64,000 nucleotides of DNA from Jiella soli (GTDB taxonomy: Bacteria; Pseudomonadota; Alphaproteobacteria; Rhizobiales; Rhizobiaceae): assembly GCF_020615385.1 (NCBI RefSeq), contig NZ_JAJAVB010000024.1, positions 124,001 through 188,000 on the forward strand, written 5' to 3'. The notes under the pieces were generated by a model, which had not been told where the DNA came from, did not search any database, and saw only the letters and a program-made list of their open reading frames with translations. Position numbers and translations under genes: made by a program. Shown piece by piece: positions 48,562-57,594 of the stretch (positions are counted from its first letter, which is position 1; every line of letters starts with the position of its first letter).

Positions 48562-49302
48562 GTGGCGGTTCTGGAACTGAGCAATGTGTCGAAGCACTTC
48601 GGCGCGATCAAAGCCGTGAGCGACGTGTCGTTCTCGCTCGAGCCCGGCGAGGTCGTCGGCCTGATGGGCGACAACGGCGCCGGCAAGTCCACCCTCGTCA
48701 AGATGATTGCCGGCAATTTCCGCCCGAGCCACGGCAGCCTGCGGATGAACGGCAAGGAGCTCGTGATGCACCGGCCAGTGGAGGCGCGCGAGCACGGCAT
48801 CGAGATCGTCCATCAGGACCTTGCGCTCTGCAACAATCTGACGGCGGCCGCAAACGTCTTCCTAGGCCGCGAGTTGAAGCGCGGCGTCGGCCCGTTCCGA
48901 ATCCTCGACTATGCCACGATGTATCGCAGGGCTGCCGAGATCTTCGGCGAGCTGAAATCGGAGACCCGCCCGCGCGACCTCGTCAAGCAGATGTCCGGCG
49001 GCCAGCGCCAGGCCGTAGCGATCGCCCGCACACGACTGTCCGAGGCCAAGATCGTGCTGATGGACGAGCCGACGGCCGCGATCTCGGTCCGGCAGGTCGC
49101 CGAGGTTCTCGCCCTCATCCGGCGGCTGCGCGACCAGGGCATCACCGTCGTCCTGATCAGCCACCGCATGCCAGACGTCTTCACCGTCGCCGACCGCGTC
49201 ATCGTCATGCGGCGCGGGCGCAAGGTGGCCGACAAGAAGGTCGCCGATAGCTCGCCGGAGGAAGTCACCGGTCTCATCACCGGGGCCATCGAATTCGCAT
49301 GA
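48562..49302 (+). CDS. Sugar ABC transporter ATPase (single domain)
   Basis: This 246-residue ATPase has Walker A GDNGAGKST, signature MSGGQRQAVAIAR and Walker B IVLMDEPTAA. Unlike RbsA-type proteins, which have two domains, it has only one, as in FrcA-like systems. The start is GTG at 48562, preceded by GGAGGGAAG; upstream frame is non-coding. The permease follows after 55 bp. Confidence 0.92.
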   Translation: MAVLELSNVSKHFGAIKAVSDVSFSLEPGEVVGLMGDNGAGKSTLVKMIAGNFRPSHGSLRMNGKELVMHRPVEAREHGIEIVHQDLALCNNLTAAANVFLGRELKRGVGPFRILDYATMYRRAAEIFGELKSETRPRDLVKQMSGGQRQAVAIARTRLSEAKIVLMDEPTAAISVRQVAEVLALIRRLRDQGITVVLISHRMPDVFTVADRVIVMRRGRKVADKKVADSSPEEVTGLITGAIEFA

Positions 49303-49357
49303 GCGGGACCCGCCGCATCGCGGCCCCGCGACCCGTTACCCGAACCGGCAGGTCCAC

Positions 49358-50356
49358 ATGGCAATCGCGCGTGACGAGACGTACGACCAGAAACAGCACG
49401 GATGGGCGGGCTCGCTCCTGGCCAGCCAGTCCTTCTGGGTGCTGATCGCGCTGGTTCTCGCCTGCCTGTACCTCTCCTTCGCCACCGATTCCTTCGCCAC
49501 CACGAAGAACCTCTACAATATCAGCCGCAACGTCACCTTCACCGCGATCATCGCGCTCGGCATGACGCTGGTGATCATCTCCGGAGGCATCGACCTGTCG
49601 GTCGGCTCGGTCCTGTGCCTGTGCAGCATGGTGCTCGCCGTGGTGATGCACGCCGGCTATTCCATCGAGGTGGGCATCGCCGCCTCGATTGGGACGGCGC
49701 TCCTCGTCGGCGCCTTCAACGGCGTCTTGATCGCCTATCTCGACTTTCCCCCCTTCGTCGTGACGCTCGGCATGCTGTCCCTGGCGCGAAGCCTCGCCAT
49801 GGTCGCCTCGAACAACACGGTCGTCTTCGAATTCGGGCCGGACCATCAGCAGCTTCTGGCGCTGGGCGGCGGCTCCTTCTTCTTCGGCATCGCCAATCCG
49901 GTCGTCTACATGGTCGTGCTGGCGCTGATCTTCGGCTTCGTCCTGCGCTGGACGAAGTTCGGGCGGCATGTCTACGCCATCGGCGGCAACGAGCACGCCG
50001 CCACTCTGACGGGCGTGCCGGTCCGGCCGATCAAGGTGGCGGTCTACATGATCTCGGCGCTGACCGCCGGCATCGCCGGTATCGTCGAGACCGGCTGGCT
50101 CGGTGCGGTCACCACCAATATCGGAACGGGCATGGAGCTTCAGGTGATCGCCGCGGCGGTCATCGGCGGCGCCAATCTGGCGGGCGGCGTCGGCACAGCC
50201 TTCGGCGCGCTGATCGGCGCGGCGCTGATCGAGGTGATCCGCAACAGTCTCGGCCTTCTCGGCATCAACGCCTTCTGGCAGGGCGCCTTCATCGGCGGCG
50301 CAATCATCCTCGCCGTCCTCTTCGACCGCCTGCGCAACCTGCGCCTGCGCGAGTAG
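49358..50356 (+). CDS. Sugar ABC transporter permease (RbsC-like)
   Basis: This 332-residue protein has about 8-10 membrane helices. The family signatures IIALGMTLVIISGGIDLSVG and, later, AAAVIGGANLAGGVGTAFG are clear. It pairs with the ATPase upstream and the divergent binding protein to form a complete carbohydrate importer. Confidence 0.93.
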   Translation: MAIARDETYDQKQHGWAGSLLASQSFWVLIALVLACLYLSFATDSFATTKNLYNISRNVTFTAIIALGMTLVIISGGIDLSVGSVLCLCSMVLAVVMHAGYSIEVGIAASIGTALLVGAFNGVLIAYLDFPPFVVTLGMLSLARSLAMVASNNTVVFEFGPDHQQLLALGGGSFFFGIANPVVYMVVLALIFGFVLRWTKFGRHVYAIGGNEHAATLTGVPVRPIKVAVYMISALTAGIAGIVETGWLGAVTTNIGTGMELQVIAAAVIGGANLAGGVGTAFGALIGAALIEVIRNSLGLLGINAFWQGAFIGGAIILAVLFDRLRNLRLRE

Positions 50357-50509
50357 CGAACGCCCACAATCGCGCCCGCCCCCTGCCCGCGCCACGCTTG
50401 TGCACCAGATCGGCCCATGCCGGCGGCGCTTCAGGCTTCGCACGGAGCGTGTCCAGCCGGATCAAGGCCGGGCGGGACGGATCGGACGACCATCACGGGA
50501 GAGAGATCA

Positions 50510-51403
50510 ATGAGCAAGCGCATCGTCTTCACCGGCGGCACGGGCAAGGCCGGCCGCCACGTCGTGCCCTACCTCCTGGACAAGGGCCACACCGTCCTCA
50601 ACGTCGACCTCGTCCCGTTCGATCATCCCGGCGTCAACACCCTGATCGCCGACATCACCGACAGCGGCCAGATGTTCAACGCCTTGTCCTCGCATTTCGG
50701 CATGGACGAATTCGCGACCGGAAAGGGGCCGGCACCGATCGACGCCGTCGTCCATTTCGCGGCGATCCCGCGCGTCCTGATCCAGCCCGACAACGAGACC
50801 TTCCGGGTCAACACGATCGGCACCTACAACGTCATCGAGGCGGCGATGAAGCTCGGCATCCGCAAGGTCGTGATCGCGTCCAGCGAGACGACCTACGGCG
50901 TGTGCTTTGCCGAGGGCGACAAGGACTTCCACCGCTTTCCGCTGGAGGAGGACTACGACATCGACCCGATGGACAGCTACGGCCTGTCGAAGGTGGTCAA
51001 CGAGAAGACCGCCCGCGCCTTCTCCATGCGCTTCGGTGCCGACATCTACGCGTTCCGGATCGGCAACGTCATCGAGCCGCACGAATACGACATGTTCAAG
51101 GACTTCCTCGCCGATCCGATGTCGCGCAAACGCAATGCCTGGAGCTATATCGACGCGCGCGACCTCGGCCAGATGGTGGATCTCGCGCTTGCCAAGGACG
51201 GACTCGGCTTCGAGGTCTTCAACGCCACCAACGACACGATCACCGCGACCATGCCGACGGCCGAGTTCCTGGCGAAGCATTGCCCCGAGACCCCGGTCAC
51301 GCGCGAGCTCGGAGAGTACGAGGCGCCGCTCTCCAACCGCAAGATCCGCGAGGTGCTCGGCTTCAAGGAAGAGCACAACTGGCGCAAATACGTTTCGGTG
51401 TGA
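50510..51403 (+). CDS. NAD-dependent epimerase/dehydratase (extended SDR)
   Basis: This 297-residue protein is an extended short-chain dehydrogenase. The NAD-binding motif GGTGKAG is at residues 9-15, and the YxxxK pair is Tyr157 and Lys161 (SYGLSK) with Ser near residue 125. Such enzymes epimerise or oxidise sugars or nucleotide sugars. It lies 153 bp after the sugar permease, so it may act on the imported sugar, perhaps as a sugar or uronate dehydrogenase. It does not belong to the pse genes, which face it. The start at 50510 follows GGGAGAGAG. Confidence 0.85.
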   Translation: MSKRIVFTGGTGKAGRHVVPYLLDKGHTVLNVDLVPFDHPGVNTLIADITDSGQMFNALSSHFGMDEFATGKGPAPIDAVVHFAAIPRVLIQPDNETFRVNTIGTYNVIEAAMKLGIRKVVIASSETTYGVCFAEGDKDFHRFPLEEDYDIDPMDSYGLSKVVNEKTARAFSMRFGADIYAFRIGNVIEPHEYDMFKDFLADPMSRKRNAWSYIDARDLGQMVDLALAKDGLGFEVFNATNDTITATMPTAEFLAKHCPETPVTRELGEYEAPLSNRKIREVLGFKEEHNWRKYVSV

Positions 51404-51416
51404 CGAGGCGCGATGC

Positions 51417-51448
51417 AAGGCGCGGCCGCAGGAGCCGAGCCGCGCCTT
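51417..51448 (+). terminator. Terminator-like hairpin after the epimerase gene
   Basis: Perfect 10-bp arms AAGGCGCGGC and GCCGCGCCTT enclose a 12-base loop, 13 bp past the epimerase stop. It has only a short TT/CC tail, so it is a weak or Rho-assisted terminator. Confidence 0.55.
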
Positions 51449-51514
51449 CCAGCTCAGGAGATCCGCAGGCTCATAGCAGGAGGCATTGGAAATGCCCCCT
51501 GGTTCCGAATTCCA

Positions 51515-51548
51515 ATTTTCGTCAAGCCTTTGGCTTGGCGTCGAAAAT
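51515..51548. other. Two-step hairpin between epimerase and pseB
   Basis: ATTTTCG / CGAAAAT forms an outer stem and CAAGCC-TTT-GGCTTG an inner stem, with a small bulge. It lies 48 bp beyond the pseB stop. It may be the pseB terminator or a remnant of a repeat. There is no clear T run on either strand. Confidence 0.4.
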
Positions 51549-51596
51549 CGGGATGTGTTCAGCAGGCGGCTGCATCAGCATCCATGCCCGCTGGTA

Positions 51597-52592
51597 TCAG
51601 ACGTGCTTGTCCAGGGCGAGGATTTCCCGAACCGTGAGGAAGTGCGGGTTGCTGCCGGAATGATAGGAGAAGCCGGCCTCGACCGATCGTCCGACCTCGC
51701 CGAGCGCATTGACCGCATAGTCGTGGTCGCGGTGGTAGAACCGGATCGAGGGCCGCAGCACGAAATGATCGTCGAATTCGAGCGTCAGGTGGCTGTCGTC
51801 GGAGGGACACATGATCTCGTGCAGCTTCTCGCCCGGTCGGATGCCGACGACGTCGGCCTCGCGCGTGCCGCTATAGGCCTCGACGAGGTCGAGAATGCGC
51901 ACCGAGGGGATCCGCGGCACGAAGATCTCGCCGCCATACATGCGCTCGAAATTCTTCAGGACGAAGTCGACGCCGGACTGCAGCGTGATCCAGAAGCGCG
52001 TCATGCCCTCATGCGTGACCGGCAGCGGGGTCTTGCCCTCGGCGACGAGCCGCTTGAAAAGCGGCACGACGGACCCGCGTGATCCCACGACATTGCCGTA
52101 GCGCACGACGGAGAAGATCGGGCCGCGCCCGCCGGTGGTGTTGTTCGCCGCCACGAACAGCTTGTCGGAGGCGAGCTTGGTGGCGCCGTAGAGGTTGATC
52201 GGGTTGGCGGCCTTGTCGGTCGACAGCGCAATCACCTTCTGGACGTCCATCGCGATCGCCGCGTCGATGACGTTCTGCGCCCCGCCGATATTCGTCTTGA
52301 TGCATTCGTTGGGATTGTATTCGGCGACCGGCACGTGTTTCAGCGCGGCGGCATGGATGACGTAGTCGACGCCCTGCATCGCACGCTTCAGACGCTCCAC
52401 GTCCCGCACGTCGCCAATGAAGTAGCGCATGGCGGGATCGTTGAACTGCTGCCCCATCTCGTACTGCTTCAACTCGTCACGCGAGTAGATCACCAGACGG
52501 GCGGGCTTGTAGCGGGAGAGAATCGTCTCGGTGTATTTCCTGCCGAAGGATCCCGTTCCCCCGGTGATCAAAATGGACTTGCCGTTAAACAC
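51597..52592 (-). CDS. pseB: UDP-GlcNAc 4,6-dehydratase (inverting) PseB
   Basis: PseB (331 residues) makes UDP-2-acetamido-2,6-dideoxy-L-arabino-hexos-4-ulose, the first step to pseudaminic acid. The NAD motif GGTGSFG is at residues 11-17, and the active-site set STDKAANP (Asp126, Lys127) with Tyr135 and Lys139 matches FlaA1/PseB. The C-terminal GIRPGEKLHEIMCPSDDSH is typical. It lies last in the pse group, 236 bp after pseI, so it may have its own promoter. Confidence 0.94.
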   Translation of the reverse strand: MFNGKSILITGGTGSFGRKYTETILSRYKPARLVIYSRDELKQYEMGQQFNDPAMRYFIGDVRDVERLKRAMQGVDYVIHAAALKHVPVAEYNPNECIKTNIGGAQNVIDAAIAMDVQKVIALSTDKAANPINLYGATKLASDKLFVAANNTTGGRGPIFSVVRYGNVVGSRGSVVPLFKRLVAEGKTPLPVTHEGMTRFWITLQSGVDFVLKNFERMYGGEIFVPRIPSVRILDLVEAYSGTREADVVGIRPGEKLHEIMCPSDDSHLTLEFDDHFVLRPSIRFYHRDHDYAVNALGEVGRSVEAGFSYHSGSNPHFLTVREILALDKHV

Positions 52593-52828
52593 CCATTCAC
52601 TCCGCTATCGCGCATCTGCCGATCGGCCCCGGCCAAGACGCATCCGGGACCCGGACGTTGTCGCCGCTTCTGCGGCATGTCATGGTCGTGTTCCGACATT
52701 CGCCTATCGGCATTGCGCGTGCCTTGCCGTTGTGACGGAAGCGGCCGCAAGTTTCCGGCGGTCGAGCATGCCGACGCGCCTCGGCCCCATTCCCTTGGGC
52801 GAGGAGGAGCCGGCGCCGGACGCTCCGG

Positions 52829-53923
52829 TCAGCGCAGCGCCGCCAGATCCGCCTCGGTCAGCCGCTCCGCAAAGCGGATCGCGCGGGGCGCCGGCCTGCC
52901 GATCAGCGTGTCGTAATGGCGCGGGGCGAGGCTAAGGCCCGGTCGGCAGATCTTCAGATTCTCGGCACTGAACAGCTCGCCCTCGGCGATGTCGCGGGCC
53001 GGATAGATCGACTGGCGGAATTGCCGGTTCTTCTTCTCGTTTTCGGTGCCGCCGTAGCGCACGCTTCCCGCCGCGCGCCAGGCGCGCGACGTCTCCTGCT
53101 TCAGGAGCGTCATCTCCCACGGTTCGAGGGAAAAGGGCGAATCGACCCCACCGTCGTTGCGGTCGAGCGTGAAGTGCTTCTCGATCACACTCGCGCCATG
53201 CCCGATCGCGGCGACGGCAACGCCGATGCCGAGCGTGTGGTCGGACAGGCCGGCCTCGACCCCGAAGCGCACCCGCATGTCGGAAATGGTGGCAAGGTCC
53301 GCATCCGAGGCGTCGGCCGGATACTGGCTGGTGCATTTGAGGATCACGATGTCCTCGCAGCCCGCCTCGCGCGCCGTCGTGATCGCCTCGTCGATCTCTT
53401 CCGTCGTGGCCATGCCCGTCGACAGGATCATCGGCTTTCCGGTCCTGGCGATCTTGCGGATCAGCGGCAGATGGGTGACCTCGAAGGAGGCGACCTTGAA
53501 CATCGGCGCGCCGAGATCGTCGAGGAAGTCGACTGCGGTCTCGTCGAAGGGGGTGGAGAAGGAGAGCGTCCCGGCATCCCGCGCTGCGGCGAAGAGGTCT
53601 TCATGCCATTCCCAGGGAGTATGCGCCTCGGCGTAGAGATCATGCAGCCGCCGGCCGACCCACAGGCTCTTCTCGTCGCGTATGACGAAATCGTCCGTTG
53701 CCGCGTCGAGGGTGATGGTGTCGGCCGTGTAGGTCTGGAACTTCAGGGCATCGACGCCGCAGGCGGCGGCGCAGCGGACAATTTCAAGCGCACGCGCCTT
53801 GTCGCCATTATGATTGCCGCTCATCTCCGCGATGATGAAGGGCTCCCGGTCGAGACCGATCTCCCGCGAAATCTCCCCGCTTTCGACCCGGAACGGCCGC
53901 GTCTTCATCAACGGATCATGCAT
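52829..53923 (-). CDS. pseI: Pseudaminic acid synthase PseI
   Basis: PseI (364 residues) condenses the 6-deoxy-diacetamido-hexose with phosphoenolpyruvate to form pseudaminic acid. It has an NeuB-type TIM barrel starting FIIAEMSGNHNGD and a C-terminal antifreeze/SAF domain (RQSIYPARDIAEGELF). ATG at 53923 overlaps the pseH stop by 8 bp and has AAGGTGG upstream. Sialic or legionaminic acid synthases are related; the neighbours favour pseudaminic acid. Confidence 0.92.
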   Translation of the reverse strand: MHDPLMKTRPFRVESGEISREIGLDREPFIIAEMSGNHNGDKARALEIVRCAAACGVDALKFQTYTADTITLDAATDDFVIRDEKSLWVGRRLHDLYAEAHTPWEWHEDLFAAARDAGTLSFSTPFDETAVDFLDDLGAPMFKVASFEVTHLPLIRKIARTGKPMILSTGMATTEEIDEAITTAREAGCEDIVILKCTSQYPADASDADLATISDMRVRFGVEAGLSDHTLGIGVAVAAIGHGASVIEKHFTLDRNDGGVDSPFSLEPWEMTLLKQETSRAWRAAGSVRYGGTENEKKNRQFRQSIYPARDIAEGELFSAENLKICRPGLSLAPRHYDTLIGRPAPRAIRFAERLTEADLAALR

Positions 53924-54509
53924 CGAAAACCACCTTGACCGGCTGGGAACGAGACCGGAGGAGCGCTTCGGCGGCAGGGCGAACCGCCTCCCATTCCGCG
54001 CGGCAGATACCCAGCATGTGAACGCCGATCCGCACCCCGTCCTTCAAGACGTGCGCGCGGCGAAATCCCTCTTCCACGAAACCAAACCGCTTGTGCATGG
54101 CCACCACCCGCGCATTGGTCTCCAGCACCTCGCAGTTCAGCTTCTCGAAGCCGCGCTCGAAGAAGACATGGTCGAGCACGCAGAACTCCAGTGCCGACCC
54201 GACCCCTCCACGCGCGTCTTCGCCGAGATAAAAGGCCCAGTCGGTTCGCCGATGGCGCGGATCGATCGCGTCAAGACTGGCCGCGCCGACGACATCCGAC
54301 CCCTCGCGCAACACGGCATAGAGCTCCCGCCCCGTCCCCGCGGCGATACGCTCCAGGAAGGCGCGATGCTCGTCTTCGCTGATGACGTGGTCCTGATACA
54401 TCGCCGCGCGGACGCTCTGACTGTTCCGGATCCTGCGAAGATCCTCCCGCTGGCCTGCGTCCAGGGACCCGACCGGCCGCAGGACATAGGTCTGCTGCGT
54501 CGCGCTCAT
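53916..54509 (-). CDS. pseH: UDP-4-amino-4,6-dideoxy-AltNAc N-acetyltransferase PseH
   Basis: PseH (197 residues) is a GNAT-fold acetyltransferase that adds the second acetyl group. The core runs YAVLREGSDVVGAASL, GEDARGGVGSALE and NARVVAMHKRFGFVEEG. It overlaps pseG by 4 bp and pseI by 8 bp. The assignment relies on the GNAT fold plus the neighbours. Confidence 0.88.
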   Translation of the reverse strand: MSATQQTYVLRPVGSLDAGQREDLRRIRNSQSVRAAMYQDHVISEDEHRAFLERIAAGTGRELYAVLREGSDVVGAASLDAIDPRHRRTDWAFYLGEDARGGVGSALEFCVLDHVFFERGFEKLNCEVLETNARVVAMHKRFGFVEEGFRRAHVLKDGVRIGVHMLGICRAEWEAVRPAAEALLRSRSQPVKVVFDA

Positions 54510-55684
54510 ACGGCGAAACCCCCGGCCACCATGCCGTGAACATGCCGAGCCAGTCGTTCGGCACCGCGTCCGTCCGCGACATCACGAGCGGCAAGGCTCA
54601 GCCGCTCGCGCCAACCGATGTTGTCGAGGATCCGCCCGGCGAGATGTGTGATCTCCATCTCGGCGAATTCCGCTGCGCACGCCGCGCCATCCCCCCGTCC
54701 GCCGACAGCCCCGCCGAAGACGATCGCGCCGGCGCGATCGAGACGCTCCGCCAGCGGGATCTGATTGGCGGCGATCGCGATCGAGATCATCGGCAGTCCC
54801 AGACAGCATCGCTCCAGGCTGGCGGAGCCGCCGGCGCCGACACACAGATCGACCGCACCGAGCAGCCGGGCGACGTCGCGGACATTCTGCCGGACCTCGA
54901 TCGTTCCCGCCGACGAGGCCGCGAGTTCGCACAGCTGCGCCTCATGCGGAAAGGCGGGGCCGATCATCGCGATCAGCTTGAGGCCCCGCTCCGCCGCGAC
55001 CGGACGCAGCATTTCGGCCAGACAGCCGGTGAGATTGTGCGGATCTCCGCCGCCCATGGCGACGAGCAGCGACCGCGCGGGAGCCTTTTGCCGAAATCCC
55101 CGGTCGCGCGATGCCAGGATATCCGGGCGCAGCTGCGCGAAGTCCGCCCGTAGCATCGCATAGTCTGCCCCTGCCAGGACCGGCACGCCATCCGGCAATA
55201 GCCCGGCATAGTCCTGCGCGCTCCGACCGAAGGTGCTGTCGACCAGACAGTCGGCAACATGCTCGCGCGTCAGATCGTCGATGGCAAGGATCGGGCAGCC
55301 GAAGCCTTCGCGGATCGCGGCCTCCCAGCCGGCGCCGAGCGCATAGTGATCGACTACGATCGCGGCAGGCGGCGTCAGTGTGTCGATTGCCGCCAGCAGG
55401 CTTTGCGCATCATGCGCCTCGGTCGTGCCCAGCAACCGGCCATACTCTCCAGCATCCGGACCGGGCGGCGGACCGTCCTGCGGCAGGCGCGTGAGGAAGT
55501 GGCCGGCATCGGCGATCCAGGACCCGAGCGTGTCGCCGACATGCCGGCAGAAAAATCGGATGCGGTAGCCATAGGCCTTCAGCGCGTCGGCGAGAGCCAG
55601 GCAGCGGACGATGTGCCCGACGCCGATCGGCGCGGACCCGTCGGCCCGGATCAGGATCCAGTCCTGCGCCGCCGCCTCGTTCAT
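54506..55684 (-). CDS. pseG: UDP-sugar hydrolase PseG
   Basis: PseG (392 residues) removes UDP from the diacetamido-trideoxy-hexose before the PseI step. It has a GT-B fold. The conserved GVGHIVRCLALADAL carries His24. The C-terminal half has the nucleotide-binding GAGGSASLERCCLGLPMI. It is longer than some PseG proteins of about 280 residues. Overlaps of 4 bp with pseF and pseH show coupling. Confidence 0.92.
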   Translation of the reverse strand: MNEAAAQDWILIRADGSAPIGVGHIVRCLALADALKAYGYRIRFFCRHVGDTLGSWIADAGHFLTRLPQDGPPPGPDAGEYGRLLGTTEAHDAQSLLAAIDTLTPPAAIVVDHYALGAGWEAAIREGFGCPILAIDDLTREHVADCLVDSTFGRSAQDYAGLLPDGVPVLAGADYAMLRADFAQLRPDILASRDRGFRQKAPARSLLVAMGGGDPHNLTGCLAEMLRPVAAERGLKLIAMIGPAFPHEAQLCELAASSAGTIEVRQNVRDVARLLGAVDLCVGAGGSASLERCCLGLPMISIAIAANQIPLAERLDRAGAIVFGGAVGGRGDGAACAAEFAEMEITHLAGRILDNIGWRERLSLAARDVADGRGAERLARHVHGMVAGGFAV

Positions 55685-56385
55685 TGCGCTGTCCCTTCCG
55701 CCTCGCGCAGCGAAAACAGCCGCTCTGCAAAGCGCCAGTCGGCTTCCGTATCGATGTCCAGAACGCGCTCACGCTCCATCAGATAGAGCGCGGCATCCGG
55801 CCCGAAGATGGGCTTGCCGGCCCTGATGGCGGCCGACCGCATCCAGTAGAACTGACCGGCGTCGTGATAGGCGGGCTCGAGATCCTGCGAGCGGGTGTTG
55901 AAATGCTCCGGCTGGAACATCGCGACGCGGCCGCCCTCGAGCCGGAGCGCGCGCTGGATGGGAAAGGCATAGTCGGTAGCAGAAAAGACATAGTCGGCGC
56001 CGCTCTCGCACAGGCGTTCGAACCCGGCTTGCAGATCCCCAGCCGTAACGAAGGGGGCGGTCGCATAAAAGCAGCAGAGCGCCTCGGCGGAGCCGCGCTC
56101 ATCATCGCTCTCGGCCCATTCGAGAGCGTGCTTCACGACATCCATGGTCGTCGCATGATCGTCGGACAGGGCTGCCGGGCGCCGGAAAGGCACCTCGGCG
56201 CCGGCAGCGCGTGCGACTTCGGCAATCTCGTCGTCGTCCGTGGAAACGATCACTCGGTCGATCACCGGGCAGTTCAGCGCGGCGGCGATCGAATGCGCGA
56301 TGATCGGCCTGCCGGCAAATGACCGGATGTTCTTGCGGGGAATGCGCTTCGATCCGCCTCTCGCCGGGATCAGACACAGCCTCAC
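55681..56385 (-). CDS. pseF: Pseudaminic acid cytidylyltransferase PseF
   Basis: PseF (234 residues) activates pseudaminic acid to the CMP form used by glycosyltransferases. The CMP-NeuA family motif IPARGGSKRIPRKNI is at residues 6-20. The start is GTG, overlapping the pseC stop as GTGA. The upstream frame is the antisense-like extension through pseC and is not real. Confidence 0.93.
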   Translation of the reverse strand: MRLCLIPARGGSKRIPRKNIRSFAGRPIIAHSIAAALNCPVIDRVIVSTDDDEIAEVARAAGAEVPFRRPAALSDDHATTMDVVKHALEWAESDDERGSAEALCCFYATAPFVTAGDLQAGFERLCESGADYVFSATDYAFPIQRALRLEGGRVAMFQPEHFNTRSQDLEPAYHDAGQFYWMRSAAIRAGKPIFGPDAALYLMERERVLDIDTEADWRFAERLFSLREAEGTAQ

Positions 56386-57593
56386 GACAGCACCTCTCCC
56401 AGCGCCGTCACGACCCGGTCCTGCTGGTCTTCGGTCATGCCGTGATAGAGCGGAATCGAGATCGCGCGCTCGTAGTAGCGCTCGGCCTCCGGGCAGTGGC
56501 CGGGCCGGAAGCCGAGATCCCGGTAATAGGGATGCCGGTAGATCGGGATGTAGTGGAGGTTGACGCCGATCCCCCGCTCGCGCAGCGCCTCGAAGACCTG
56601 GCGGTGGAAATCCCGCACGCTCTCGCCGCGCAGCCGGACGACGTAGAGATGAAAGCTCGAGCGTACGCCCGCCGGGCGCTCCGGCAGGTCGAGCGGCAGG
56701 CCCGACAGGCGTTCGTCGTAGCGCTCCGCAAGCGCGTTGCGGCGCGCTACGAACTGGTCCAGCCGGCGCATCTGCGACAGGCCGAGCGCCGCCTGGATCT
56801 CGGTCATGCGGTAGTTGAGGCCGAGCGCGACCTGTTCGTAATACCAGGGCCCGTCCAGCTCGCCCTCCATTTCGGCGGGATCGCGGGTGATGCCGTGCGA
56901 GCGCAGGAGCCCCATCCGCCGCGCAAGCTCCGGATCCTTGGTCGCAGCGACACCGCCCTCGCCCGTCGTCACGATCTTCACCGGGTGAAAGGAGAAGACC
57001 GCGATGTCGGAGTGAGCGCAGGCGCCGACAGGCATGTCCCGGTAGCGCGCGCCGATCGCGTGGCTGGCGTCTTCGAGAATCTTGAAACCGTAGCGCTTCG
57101 CCAGCGCCGCGATCGCTTCCATCTCGCAAGGCAGGCCGCAGAGATGGACGGGGATCACCAGTTTCGGCAGCCGCCCGATCCGCGCGGCGGCCTCGAGCTT
57201 CTCCTCCAGCGCCGCCGGCGACATGTTGAAGCTCTCGCGGTCGATGTCGACGAAATCCACGTCGGCGCCGCAGTAGCGGGCGCAATTGGCCGAAGCGGCG
57301 AAGGAGATCGGCGAGGTCCAGACGAGATCGCCGGGCCCAACGCCGAGCGCGAGGCAGGCGATGTGCAGGGCGGAGGTCGCCGAGTTGACGGCGACGGCAT
57401 GCCCGGCCCCGGTCGCCTCGCAGACGGCGCGCTCGAACCCTGGAACCTGCGGGCCCTGGGTCAGGAAGTCCGAGGTGAGCGTCGCAATGACGGCCTCGAC
57501 ATCCTCCGCATCGATCGCCTGGCGGCCATAGGGGATGATCTCGGCCGCGGCGGAGCCGGTTCCGTCTGTCCGAACTGGGCGTGAAGGCGACAT
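56382..57593 (-). CDS. pseC: UDP-4-keto-6-deoxy-sugar aminotransferase PseC
   Basis: PseC (403 residues) is a PLP enzyme of the DegT/DnrJ/EryC1 family that aminates the PseB product. Lys206 in SFHPVKIVTTGEGG should bind PLP, with the conserved EDASHAIGA before it. It heads the overlapping pseC-F-G-H-I series. I use the ATG at 57593, which has AGGGGA five bases upstream; that site is within a 12-bp tandem repeat. An ATG at 57668 is open but would add 25 unusual residues (GIRQGIR). Confidence 0.93.
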   Translation of the reverse strand: MSPSRPVRTDGTGSAAAEIIPYGRQAIDAEDVEAVIATLTSDFLTQGPQVPGFERAVCEATGAGHAVAVNSATSALHIACLALGVGPGDLVWTSPISFAASANCARYCGADVDFVDIDRESFNMSPAALEEKLEAAARIGRLPKLVIPVHLCGLPCEMEAIAALAKRYGFKILEDASHAIGARYRDMPVGACAHSDIAVFSFHPVKIVTTGEGGVAATKDPELARRMGLLRSHGITRDPAEMEGELDGPWYYEQVALGLNYRMTEIQAALGLSQMRRLDQFVARRNALAERYDERLSGLPLDLPERPAGVRSSFHLYVVRLRGESVRDFHRQVFEALRERGIGVNLHYIPIYRHPYYRDLGFRPGHCPEAERYYERAISIPLYHGMTEDQQDRVVTALGEVLS

Positions 57594-57594
57594 T

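Noticed and set aside
52593-52828. Short plus-strand frames in the pseI-pseB gap
   Set aside because: They extend into pseI or pseB antisense, have Arg/Ser-rich composition and no ribosome binding site.
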